From Streptomyces griseicoloratus (GTDB lineage: Bacteria > Actinomycetota > Actinomycetes > Streptomycetales > Streptomycetaceae): a stretch of 64,000 bases of DNA. Each line of letters opens with the position of its first letter. The stretch's first letter is position 1. The stretch covers positions 264,735 to 328,734 of the forward strand of contig NZ_JACVQF010000235.1 of assembly GCF_014534645.1 (NCBI RefSeq), read 5' to 3'. Made by a program: the position numbers and the translations under genes. Below, one piece after another: positions 16,455 to 23,229 of the stretch. The notes beneath the pieces were generated by a model, which saw nothing but the letters and a program-made list of their open reading frames with translations, did no database searches and had not been told where the DNA came from.

Positions 16455-17042
16455 TCAGGACGGCCACGCCCGCAGGGCCCACTCCACCGTTTCCTGGAGT
16501 TGCCTGCGGGGCACGCCACTCGCTGCCTGGACTGCCACCCCGTAGGCGACGGTGAAGAGGTAGCGCGCCAGTGCCGTCGGGTCGGTGCCGGGTGGCAGGT
16601 CGCCCTCGTCCCGGGCGGCCCGGAGACGTTCGCGGACCCGCTTCTCGCCCTGCTTACGCCACTCGGCGAGCAGCTTGTGGGCCGCCTCGCCGGCCTCGCC
16701 GGCCGCCAGGGCGCCCTGCACTGCGAGGCATCCGGTGGGGCGGCCGGGGGTGGTGCCGGCGAGGACGGCGCCTTTCAGCAGGTGCTCGGCGACAGCCCTG
16801 GCCGTCGGCTTCCGTACGGCCTCCGGGAGGTAGCCGGCCGGCCCTTCCCCGTAGCGGTCGAGGACCTTGCGGAAAAGCTCCTCCTTGTTGCCGTAGGCGG
16901 CGTACATGCTGGTCTTGGTGATGCCCATGGCTGCGGTCAGGTCGGACAGCGCCGCCCCTTCGTAGCCCTGGCGCCAGAAGACGTCCATGGCCTTCTCCAG
17001 CGCCTGGTCGGCGTCGAAGGAGCGCGGGCGGCCTCTCGCCAT
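16455..17042 (-). CDS. TetR family transcriptional regulator
   Basis: The 195-residue protein has the TetR helix-turn-helix near residues 25-48 (LSDLTAAMGITKTSMYAAYGNKEELF) and a C-terminal ligand domain. The ATG at 17042 has a GGAGG site eight bases upstream. The protein is divergent from an exported epoxide-hydrolase-like gene, and the spacer holds two near-identical inverted repeats, so it most likely represses itself and that hydrolase. Confidence 0.92.
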   Translation of the reverse strand: MARGRPRSFDADQALEKAMDVFWRQGYEGAALSDLTAAMGITKTSMYAAYGNKEELFRKVLDRYGEGPAGYLPEAVRKPTARAVAEHLLKGAVLAGTTPGRPTGCLAVQGALAAGEAGEAAHKLLAEWRKQGEKRVRERLRAARDEGDLPPGTDPTALARYLFTVAYGVAVQAASGVPRRQLQETVEWALRAWPS

Positions 17043-17063
17043 GCCTTGCCTCCGAAGATTTCC

Positions 17064-17077
17064 GCACCGGTCGGTGC
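17064..17077. promoter_or_regulatory. TetR operator 1
   Basis: GCACCGGTCGGTGC is a 6-2-6 perfect inverted repeat 21 bases upstream of the tetR start. It shares the core ACCGGTCGGT with the second site at 17131-17144. Confidence 0.75.
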
Positions 17078-17130
17078 ACATCCTACGTGCGGTGGACGGG
17101 GGTTGACACGAAGTGACGCTGAATTAATCT

Positions 17131-17144
17131 GTACCGGTCGGTAC
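17131..17144. promoter_or_regulatory. TetR operator 2
   Basis: GTACCGGTCGGTAC is a perfect 6-2-6 inverted repeat about 60 bases upstream of the hydrolase start, flanked by AT-rich sequence (GAATTAATCT and TTAAAT) that could be its promoter. It has the same core as the site next to tetR. Confidence 0.75.
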
Positions 17145-17203
17145 TTAAATAGCCGTACCTCGCCTCAGCGTTCCCTCTGCCCCGAACGAAGGAGCCGTCG
17201 TCC

Positions 17204-18286
17204 ATGACACGTCCGTTAACACCACACTTCTTCGCGCGGCTCCGAACGCTGCGCGTGCTGCTCCTGGCGCTGCTGGTGAGCACAACCGCCCTGGCCGAAA
17301 CGGCTTCCGGGTCGCCGTCCCCGTCCTCGGCGCCACCGTGCGTCGCCCCGGAGGCACCCAAGAGCAGGAACCACGACGCCGCCACGAAGCACGACAGGGC
17401 TTTCAACCGCGATTTCCGGCACTGCTTCACCACCGTCCGCGGCGTGCAGATGCACTACGTCATCGGAGGCACGGGGCCGCAGACGACGGTTCTGCTGCAC
17501 GGCTGGCCGGAGAGCTGGTTCGAGTACCGCGAGGTGATGCCCCGACTCCTGCCCGGGCGGACGGTCATCGCGATCGACCTGCCGGGGATGGGGGACTCCA
17601 CCGGGCGCCCCGCCGCGTACACCAAGTCGGTGCTCGCGGGTTACGTCCACGACCTCCTCGTCCGGATCGGCGCGCAGCGGGACGTGCGGGTCGTCGCCCA
17701 CGATTTCGGGGTCGGTGTCGCCTACGCGCTGGCCGCCCGGCATCGTCAGCAGGTGGCCGGGTTGTTCCTGATGGACTTCCCGCTCGTCGGCAGGAACCTT
17801 TCCTTCGAGACCGATGTCCGCCCGCTCTCCTGGCACTTCTCGTTCAACGTGCAGGATCCGCTGGCGGAGCGTCTGGTCGAGGGCCGTGTCGGGACGTTCC
17901 TCGACTACTTCTTCCGCCACAGCCAGATTTCCGGCTCCCCGCCACCGGGTGCCGACCTGCCCAACCCGGTCCCGCCGCGGGCGCTCGCCGAGTACACCAG
18001 GGTGTTCTCCCGCCCCCAAGTGCTGCACGCCGGGTTCGAGCTCTACCGCACGTGGTCGCAGGACGAGGAGGAGAACAAGCGCCTCCAGCAGGTTCCGCTC
18101 ACCGTCCCGGTCCGGCTGCTCACCCAGGACGGGCTCACCGGCATGATGCTGCCCCCGGTACGGGACGCCGCCCCGTCAGCGACGGGCACCGATGTGGACG
18201 GAGCCGGACACTGGCTCCTGGAGGAGCGGCCCGACCGCGTCGTGGCGGAGATCGACGCCTTCTACGCCGAGCAGAAGGCGCACTGA
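17204..18286 (+). CDS. Secreted epoxide-hydrolase-like alpha/beta hydrolase
   Basis: The 360-residue protein has an N-terminal signal peptide (LRVLLLALLVSTTALAET). Its hydrolase domain has the epoxide-hydrolase motif LLHGWPESW (residues 97-105), the strand IDLPGMGDS, an aspartate nucleophile at D167 in VAHDFGVG and the late histidine in GAGHWLLEE. The Asp nucleophile marks an epoxide hydrolase or haloalkane dehalogenase type, not an esterase. GAAGGAG precedes the start. It is divergent from tetR with twin operators and ends at a strong hairpin, so it is a self-contained regulated unit. Confidence 0.88.
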   Translation: MTRPLTPHFFARLRTLRVLLLALLVSTTALAETASGSPSPSSAPPCVAPEAPKSRNHDAATKHDRAFNRDFRHCFTTVRGVQMHYVIGGTGPQTTVLLHGWPESWFEYREVMPRLLPGRTVIAIDLPGMGDSTGRPAAYTKSVLAGYVHDLLVRIGAQRDVRVVAHDFGVGVAYALAARHRQQVAGLFLMDFPLVGRNLSFETDVRPLSWHFSFNVQDPLAERLVEGRVGTFLDYFFRHSQISGSPPPGADLPNPVPPRALAEYTRVFSRPQVLHAGFELYRTWSQDEEENKRLQQVPLTVPVRLLTQDGLTGMMLPPVRDAAPSATGTDVDGAGHWLLEERPDRVVAEIDAFYAEQKAH

Positions 18287-18292
18287 GAAAAC

Positions 18293-18326
18293 CCGGGCAG
18301 GGCCGGACCGGGCCGGCCCTGCCCGG
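18293..18326 (+). terminator. Perfect 14-bp hairpin terminator
   Basis: CCGGGCAGGGCCGG pairs perfectly with CCGGCCCTGCCCGG over a six-base loop, seven bases after the hydrolase stop codon. Confidence 0.8.
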
Positions 18327-18346
18327 CCCTGCCCGGCCCTGCCCGG
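18317..18346. repeat. Three tandem copies of a 10-bp unit
   Basis: CCCTGCCCGG is repeated three times head to tail. The first copy is the right arm of the terminator hairpin, so the extra copies can pair alternatively with the left arm. It probably arose by slippage. Confidence 0.8.
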
Positions 18347-18469
18347 AAATCCCTTCGCCTGTGATCGTCTCGTCCGGTACGGTCGCGGGATTGTGTCACT
18401 GCTGGGAGCCCATGAGGTCAGCGTGTGGCCTCCCGGCAGTTCGGTCCCAGGCTGAGAGCAGGTTTCGTC

Positions 18470-18850
18470 ATGGCGTGTCGCATCGGTGAGCTCGTGCTCG
18501 GTTGCCGCGATCCCGAGGTGCTGGCGCGGTTCTGGTGCGAGGTCCTGGACTTCGTCGTGCTCGGCCGCGAGGACGACGGCTCGGTGGAGATCGGGCCGCG
18601 CGAAGGGTTCGGCGGTCCCCAGCCGACGATCTTCCTCAGTCGCAGGGACGAGCCGGAGAAGGGGAAGTCCCGGCTGCACATCGACGTCAACCCCACCGAC
18701 CGCGACCAGGACGCCGAGCTCGAACGCCTTCTGAAGCTCGGTGCGCGCCCGGCCGACATCGGCCAGACGGGGGACGAGCAGTGGCATGTCCTGGCCGACC
18801 CCGAAGGCAATGAGTTCTGCCTGCTCAAGGCCCGCATCAACCCCCTCTGA
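18470..18850 (+). CDS. VOC family (glyoxalase/bleomycin-resistance-like) protein
   Basis: The 126-residue protein shows one vicinal-oxygen-chelate unit: GELVLGCRDPEVLARFWCEVLDF at the start, a DEPEKGKSRLHIDVN strand and the end motif LADPEGNEFCLL. Proteins of this small type are often annotated as glyoxalase-like but rarely have known substrates. ATG 18470 is chosen to match the family N-terminus. It stands alone between a terminator and the MerR gene. Confidence 0.88.
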   Translation: MACRIGELVLGCRDPEVLARFWCEVLDFVVLGREDDGSVEIGPREGFGGPQPTIFLSRRDEPEKGKSRLHIDVNPTDRDQDAELERLLKLGARPADIGQTGDEQWHVLADPEGNEFCLLKARINPL

Positions 18851-18889
18851 CGCGCATCGTTCGTGAAGTGGGCGAGCGCTCCGGCGTGG

Positions 18890-18920
18890 TTGACCTTCAA
18901 GTTGGTTGAAGCTCGATGAT
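18890..18920 (+). promoter_or_regulatory. MerR-type promoter with dyad in a 19-bp spacer
   Basis: TTGACC (18890-18895) and GATGAT (18915-18920) are separated by 19 bases. The inverted repeat CTTCAA-GTTGG-TTGAAG (18895-18911) lies within and at the edge of that spacer. Long 19-base spacers with a central dyad are the hallmark of promoters activated by MerR proteins. Seven bases past the -10 lies GTG 18927, so the mRNA of the following merR-like gene may be leaderless and autoregulated. Confidence 0.7.
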
Positions 18921-18926
18921 GTGCGG

Positions 18927-19997
18927 GTGCCGAACTTTGAGCTGATGCCGATCGGGGTCTTCGCCCAACGCAGTGGTCTGACCTCCAGTGCGTTGCGGTT
19001 CTACGCCGACTCCGGGCTGCTGCCCCCTGCCGAGGTCGACCCGGTCACGGGCTACCGCTACTACAGCGCCGAGCAGGTGGCGCGCGCGTCCGCGCTGCGT
19101 CGGCTCCGTGAGATTGCCATGCCCCTCACGGCAGTCGAGGCGGTCCTCGACGCCGAGCCCGGTGAAGCGGTCCGGCTGATCGACGAGCACGTCACGGAGG
19201 TCGTCGAGGACGCGGTGACGGTGCAGCAGAAAGCCGCTCTGATCAAGTCGTCGCTCGCCGACGTGCCGAGCCGGCCGATCGCCACGCTGAAGGGCCCCGT
19301 GCTGGCCGCGGCGATCGAGCAGGTCCTGACCGCGACCGCCCGTGAACCGGGGATGCCGGTACTCGGCGGACTGCGTGTCGAGGCGGCCCCCGAAGCGGTC
19401 GCGCTCACCGCAACCGACCGTTACCGGCTCTCGACTCGAACCCTGGTACCTGTCGGACCAGCGGCCACGACGTGGGCCGCCACGGTCAATGGTGACGACC
19501 TGCGGGCCGCGGCCACCGAGATCCGCCGCAGCGCCCAGGTGCGCGTGGAAGCGATGCCGCACGGGGTCTGGCTGCGCATGGCCGACCGTGAAGACCAGCA
19601 CTGCCGGTTGCTGTCGGAAGAGTTCCCCGATCACCGGATGATGCTCGCGTCGCTGCCCGAGGCCACCGCCCGGGTGATGGTCTCGAAGGATGCACTCCTG
19701 CGCGCTCTGGAAGAACACTCGGGTGAGCGGATCACACTGCGCGTGACCCACCACGGTATGAGCGTCCTGACGGCCGGTGCCCATCACCCCGAGGTCCCGC
19801 TCCCGGCCACCGTGACGGGGCAGGAGCTTCAGATCTCCTTCGAGCTGACCACGCTCTATCCCGCCGTCAGCACCGCCATCGGCCCCGACATGATGCTCGA
19901 CCTGCGGGCAGCCGACCAGCCCGTCACGATCCGCTCCGCCGACCGCGGCGATCTCACCACCTTTGCCATGCCCATCAAGCCCGACCACTCGGCCTGA
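18927..19997 (+). CDS. MerR regulator fused to DnaN-like sliding-clamp domains
   Basis: The protein of about 356 residues starts with a MerR winged helix (MPIGVFAQRSGLTSSALRFY, GYRYYSAEQVARA), followed by a short coiled region to about residue 110. The remaining 240 residues resemble the second and third domains of the DNA polymerase III beta clamp. The first clamp-like unit has PVLGGLRVEA and LTATDRYRLSTR; the second has EEFPDHRMML, VSKDALLRALEEHSGER and a C-terminal PVTIRSADRGDLTTFAMPI. Usual MerR effector domains are absent. GTG 18927 fits a leaderless start; ATG 18945 is the alternative. A helical-repeat gene follows 23 bases downstream. The ligand or partner of the clamp-like part is unknown. 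Confidence 0.85.
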   Translation: MPNFELMPIGVFAQRSGLTSSALRFYADSGLLPPAEVDPVTGYRYYSAEQVARASALRRLREIAMPLTAVEAVLDAEPGEAVRLIDEHVTEVVEDAVTVQQKAALIKSSLADVPSRPIATLKGPVLAAAIEQVLTATAREPGMPVLGGLRVEAAPEAVALTATDRYRLSTRTLVPVGPAATTWAATVNGDDLRAAATEIRRSAQVRVEAMPHGVWLRMADREDQHCRLLSEEFPDHRMMLASLPEATARVMVSKDALLRALEEHSGERITLRVTHHGMSVLTAGAHHPEVPLPATVTGQELQISFELTTLYPAVSTAIGPDMMLDLRAADQPVTIRSADRGDLTTFAMPIKPDHSA

Positions 19998-20020
19998 GTG
20001 AAACGACGAGGACGACTCCC

Positions 20021-20530
20021 ATGACCACCACCCCTGCCGGCGCCGACCCGACCATGGACGCCATCGGCCGAGCCGTCGCCGAAGGGCGAACCGGCGACAC
20101 CGCCTCCGCCCGCCGCACACTCCTGGGCCTGTGGTCCACGATCGGTGTCAGCGGTGATCCCCTGCACCGCTGCACCCTCGCGCACCACCTGGCCGACCTC
20201 TACCAGGACCCCGCTCAGGCCCTGGCCTGGGACGTTCGGGCCCTGGATGCTGCCGACGCCGTGACCGAGCAGCGCGTTCAGGAACATCACGCCGGCCTCC
20301 ACATCGCAGGGTTCTACCCGTCACTGCACCTGAACCTGGCCGACAACTACCGCCGGCTCGGGTCCTTCGACGCTGCCGCCGAGCACATCAACGCGGCCAA
20401 AGAGTGTGCCCCCAGCCTGCCCCAGGACGCCTACGGTGCCCTCCTGCGCACCGCCATCGAACAGGTGGCGGAGTCCATCGCCCAGCGGAACACCGCCGAG
20501 CGGGCCTCCGCCCCCGGCTCCACGGCGTGA
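20021..20530 (+). CDS. Helical TPR-like protein, partner of the MerR-DnaN regulator
   Basis: The 169-residue soluble protein is mostly alpha-helical with Ala/Leu-rich paired helices that look like tetratricopeptide units: DTASARRTLLGLWSTIG, HRCTLAHHLADLYQDPAQALAWDVRALDAA, HLNLADNYRRLGSFDAAAEHINAAKE. It follows the MerR-DnaN gene by 23 bases on the same strand and is presumably cotranscribed. TPR-like folds mediate protein contacts, so it could bind the regulator or its target, but no function is established. Confidence 0.75.
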   Translation: MTTTPAGADPTMDAIGRAVAEGRTGDTASARRTLLGLWSTIGVSGDPLHRCTLAHHLADLYQDPAQALAWDVRALDAADAVTEQRVQEHHAGLHIAGFYPSLHLNLADNYRRLGSFDAAAEHINAAKECAPSLPQDAYGALLRTAIEQVAESIAQRNTAERASAPGSTA

Positions 20531-20572
20531 CCCGGGTTCGTCATCGGGCTGCCCGGTCCACCAGCCCTCGGT

Positions 20573-21793
20573 TCAACGGGACGCGAGGTTGTCCTGCGTC
20601 CGGAGGTCGTCGGTGAGGTATCGCCGGAAGAACGCGTCGATGTAGGCCGCGCCGACCCGGCGTTGGCCGGCCTCGGTCAGTTGCGTCTCATAGGTCGAGC
20701 CACCGGGCTCGGTGCACTGGCCGGGGTGGTCGTCGTCGTGGCCGGCGTCGTCGCCGGCGGCGACCTGTCCGCTCTCCGGCGACCACTGCGTGTTGAAGTA
20801 GTTGTGATTCGCACCGGGTATCTCGAACTGGTGGTATCCGGCAGAGCTTTCGGCGGTCGCGTCGGCGGCGAAGGAAAAGGCCTCACGGCCCACCTGACCG
20901 TCGCAGGTCCCGCGGATCACGGCCACGGGCGTCTTCGTGATCTCGTACGCGGTCATGTCCTCGGTCATCACGTTGTAGGCGGGGGCCAGCGCCATGACCG
21001 CCCTGACCCTGACGCCGGCGGGCCACTGGGCCTCGTGGCGATCGGCTGCCTGCCACGTCACGCCTGCGCCGCCGCGTGAGTGGCCCATGGTGCCGACCCT
21101 GTTCAGGTCGACGTGGTGACGGAAGTCGACGCGTTTCGGCTTGCCCGTGACCGTGTCGCGGAACGCGCCGACGAGACCGCCACGGCCTGAGGTGCCGAGC
21201 TGCCGCCACAGAGCGAGGTGCTCGTTGATCAGGCCGGCCCGTGCGGATGCGTTCCCGTCGCCCCACACCGACGAGGCATTGATGCCGTTGGCGCGGACGG
21301 ACACGACGATGAAGCCGTGGCCGGCCAGTTTCTCGCCGAGGTAGTCGTAGCCGCGCTCGTTGGCGATGGGGCGTGTGCCGGGTGCGCAGGGCCAGCTGAA
21401 CAGCTTCTGGCTGGCGGCCGCGTACGCGTCCCAGTCCTCGGCCCGTTCGGCGGCGTCGCGGGCCACCGCTGCCGCCCGGTCCGCGCAGGTCTCGTGCCAG
21501 CCGTGCAGCAGGACGACGAGCGGCCGCGGCGTGGTGCCGAGATCCTTCGGGTAGTGCACGGTCGCGGCGATCTCGACCGGTTCCCCGGTTTCCGGAAGCC
21601 GGTAGGCCTGGTCACCCAGGTTGTAGGTGACGGTGGCGACGCCCCGCGGACCCTGGGCCGCGGCGTCGGCGGCCGCGGCGGCCGCGGGGCTTCCCGCCAG
21701 GGCCTGAGGCAGGAAGAGGGCCGCTGTGGACGCGGCGAGTGCGCAGGCTCGCAGCAGGCGACGAGCGGGCGCAGATGTGTCGTCGTGCTTCAC
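20573..21793 (-). CDS. Secreted alpha/beta hydrolase (lipase/acetylhydrolase-like)
   Basis: The 406-residue protein has a signal peptide (LLRACALAASTAALFLPQALA) and a large alpha/beta hydrolase domain. The early strand VVLLHGWHET, the nucleophile elbow GTMGHSRGGAGV with Ser, and a late NHNYFNTQW segment carrying a histidine are visible. Such secreted PAF-acetylhydrolase or chlorophyllase-like enzymes act on esters. The GTG at 21793 has a GGAG site. It is convergent with the TPR-like gene and divergent from the sigma-factor operon. Confidence 0.85.
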   Translation of the reverse strand: MKHDDTSAPARRLLRACALAASTAALFLPQALAGSPAAAAAADAAAQGPRGVATVTYNLGDQAYRLPETGEPVEIAATVHYPKDLGTTPRPLVVLLHGWHETCADRAAAVARDAAERAEDWDAYAAASQKLFSWPCAPGTRPIANERGYDYLGEKLAGHGFIVVSVRANGINASSVWGDGNASARAGLINEHLALWRQLGTSGRGGLVGAFRDTVTGKPKRVDFRHHVDLNRVGTMGHSRGGAGVTWQAADRHEAQWPAGVRVRAVMALAPAYNVMTEDMTAYEITKTPVAVIRGTCDGQVGREAFSFAADATAESSAGYHQFEIPGANHNYFNTQWSPESGQVAAGDDAGHDDDHPGQCTEPGGSTYETQLTEAGQRRVGAAYIDAFFRRYLTDDLRTQDNLASR

Positions 21794-22165
21794 AGGGTGG
21801 TCTCCAAGAGTGGTGCACGGTGGCGCCGGCAGGCAGCCGCCGGGCCCGGACGATGGCTACATTCCGACAGACGCCCGACGAGGTCCGGGGTTGCACGGCC
21901 CGTGGGATCCGGCGTGGCCGGGTTCTCGCCTCCCGCCAATACGGGGCACACCGTGCGGCGTTCCGTGTGAGCGACGCCGCATTCTTCCCGGTACCCGCAA
22001 CGCCGACCGGAGGTGAACGTCTCAGGGAGCGGGGCAGGCAGGCCCCTCCGCACGCCGACACGTTGTGAGGTACCGCATGATCGAGCCCGACGTCACCACC
22101 GTCAGGAGAGCCGTCCGGCAGCCGTCCGGCACCGGGGCCTCGGCCGGGGAGAGGGCACGGCGGCG
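21794..22165. other. Intergenic region between hydrolase and sigma-factor operon
   Basis: The 372-base divergent spacer contains a plausible short leader reading frame (22077-22169) that overlaps the sigma factor start. An in-frame upstream GTG at 22013 would lengthen the sigma factor by 51 residues of low-complexity, basic sequence, which is judged unlikely. No clear -35/-10 pair or operator was identified. Confidence 0.5.
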
Positions 22166-22169
22166 ATGA
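22077..22169 (+). CDS. Possible 30-residue leader peptide coupled to the sigma factor
   Basis: The frame begins MIEPDVTTVRRAVRQ, has a TGAGGTAC ribosome-like site eight bases before its ATG, and its TGA overlaps the sigma factor ATG as ATGA. The C-terminus is arginine-rich. The overlap is the same coupling used by the sigma and downstream genes, which argues that it is translated. It could equally be chance in GC-rich DNA; no homologue is recognised. Confidence 0.35.
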   Translation: MIEPDVTTVRRAVRQPSGTGASAGERARRR

Positions 22170-22831
22170 ACGTGTCCGCCTGGTCGACCGCTCCATTCGC
22201 CGGTACCCGTACGGACACCGGCGGGCTTCGCCAGCACTGGACGCGGCTGCTGCTGAGGCTGTCCGAAGGGCGGCGGCACACCGGAGACCGCGTCCTCACG
22301 CTCGGACCGACCCGGGCCGTGCCTGGCGGACGCAACGGTGACGTCACGCCCGATATCAACGATCTGTACCACCACCGCAGGCTGTACTACGTGCGTCTGG
22401 CCCTGCTCCTCGTGGACGACCTTCCCACCGCCGAGGACGTCGTCCAGGACGCGTTCACGGCCATGTTCCGCCGTCATGGCGGAACACTCGTCGGCCTGTC
22501 CGACCCGGAGGCGTATCTGCGGACCAGTGTGGTGAACGGCGCGCGCTCGGTCCTGCGCAGGCGCCGGACGGCCCGCGCCCACGTTCCGGAGCGGCCCGTC
22601 ACCGTTCCGCCGGCTGACGAGGACGTGCTGCTGAAGGAAGAACACCGCGAGGTGCTGGCGGCGCTGCGGTCGCTCACCCGACGCCAGCGCGAGGTGCTGG
22701 TGCTGCGGTACTGGTCTCATCTGTCGGAAGCGCAGATCGCTGAGACGCTGGGACTGTCGCGTGGCGCGGTGAAGTCCACGGCCAGCCGCGCCCTGGCCGC
22801 CCTGGGCAGGAAGTTGGAGGCAACTCGATGA
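22166..22831 (+). CDS. SigE-family ECF RNA polymerase sigma factor
   Basis: The 221-residue protein has a non-conserved N-terminal stretch of about 60 residues, then sigma region 2 (DINDLYHHRRLYYVRLALLLVDD, TAEDVVQDAFTAMFRRHGG) and sigma region 4 (LRSLTRRQREVLVLRYWSHLSEAQIAETLGLSRGAVK). This matches the actinobacterial SigE-like ECF group with the AEDVVQDAF core. ATG 22166 follows GAGAGG. Its stop overlaps the next gene as ATGA, so it is co-translated with a single-pass membrane protein that may be its anti-sigma factor. Confidence 0.92.
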   Translation: MNVSAWSTAPFAGTRTDTGGLRQHWTRLLLRLSEGRRHTGDRVLTLGPTRAVPGGRNGDVTPDINDLYHHRRLYYVRLALLLVDDLPTAEDVVQDAFTAMFRRHGGTLVGLSDPEAYLRTSVVNGARSVLRRRRTARAHVPERPVTVPPADEDVLLKEEHREVLAALRSLTRRQREVLVLRYWSHLSEAQIAETLGLSRGAVKSTASRALAALGRKLEATR

Positions 22832-23229
22832 ACGGGCAGACCCGCCCCCACGGCCGCCCGGACCGGCTGGGGGACGTGGTGCGTGAGGCGCTCGCCGCTC
22901 GCGCGGACACCGTCGGTGCCGGGGATCTGCGTCCGGCGCGACCGCCGTCGTCGGCCGACGTGCCGCGGCGGCGGAGGCTGCGCCTGGCCGTGCCGGTGGC
23001 CGTCGGGCTGGCGGCCGCGGTGGCCGCGGCCGTCTTCCTTGCGCACGGCGCGGACGAACGGCCGCGGGAACCTGCGGTGGTCCCGGCCGGCCCTTCCGTT
23101 TCCCCGACCGGCGGCCCCAGCCCGACGGCGTCACCGAGTCCGGGGACCGCGTCACCCCTTCCCGCACCAGCTTCCGGCAGCCCGGCCGAGAGTTCAGGTT
23201 CCGGTTTCACGGGGGCCGCCCCGAGGTAG
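22828..23229 (+). CDS. Single-pass membrane protein, putative anti-sigma partner
   Basis: The 133-residue protein has a cytoplasmic N-terminus of about 50 residues, one membrane segment (LRLAVPVAVGLAAAVAAAVFLA) and an outer tail rich in Pro, Ser, Thr and Gly. Translational coupling to the SigE-type sigma factor and this topology suggest a membrane anti-sigma factor, although no zinc-binding HxxxCxxC motif is present. The last 36 bases overlap the convergent phosphatase gene. The function is inference. Confidence 0.7.
   Translation: MNGQTRPHGRPDRLGDVVREALAARADTVGAGDLRPARPPSSADVPRRRRLRLAVPVAVGLAAAVAAAVFLAHGADERPREPAVVPAGPSVSPTGGPSPTASPSPGTASPLPAPASGSPAESSGSGFTGAAPR

Noticed and set aside
18301-18346. 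CRISPR-like or satellite array from the GGCCCTGCCC repeats
   Set aside because: There are only three 10-bp units with no spacers, and the first is an arm of a terminator hairpin.
22013-22165. Extended sigma-factor start at GTG 22013
   Set aside because: The extra 51 residues are low-complexity and basic, the GGAG site touches the start codon, and the downstream ATG has a proper site and an ATGA overlap with a short leader frame.
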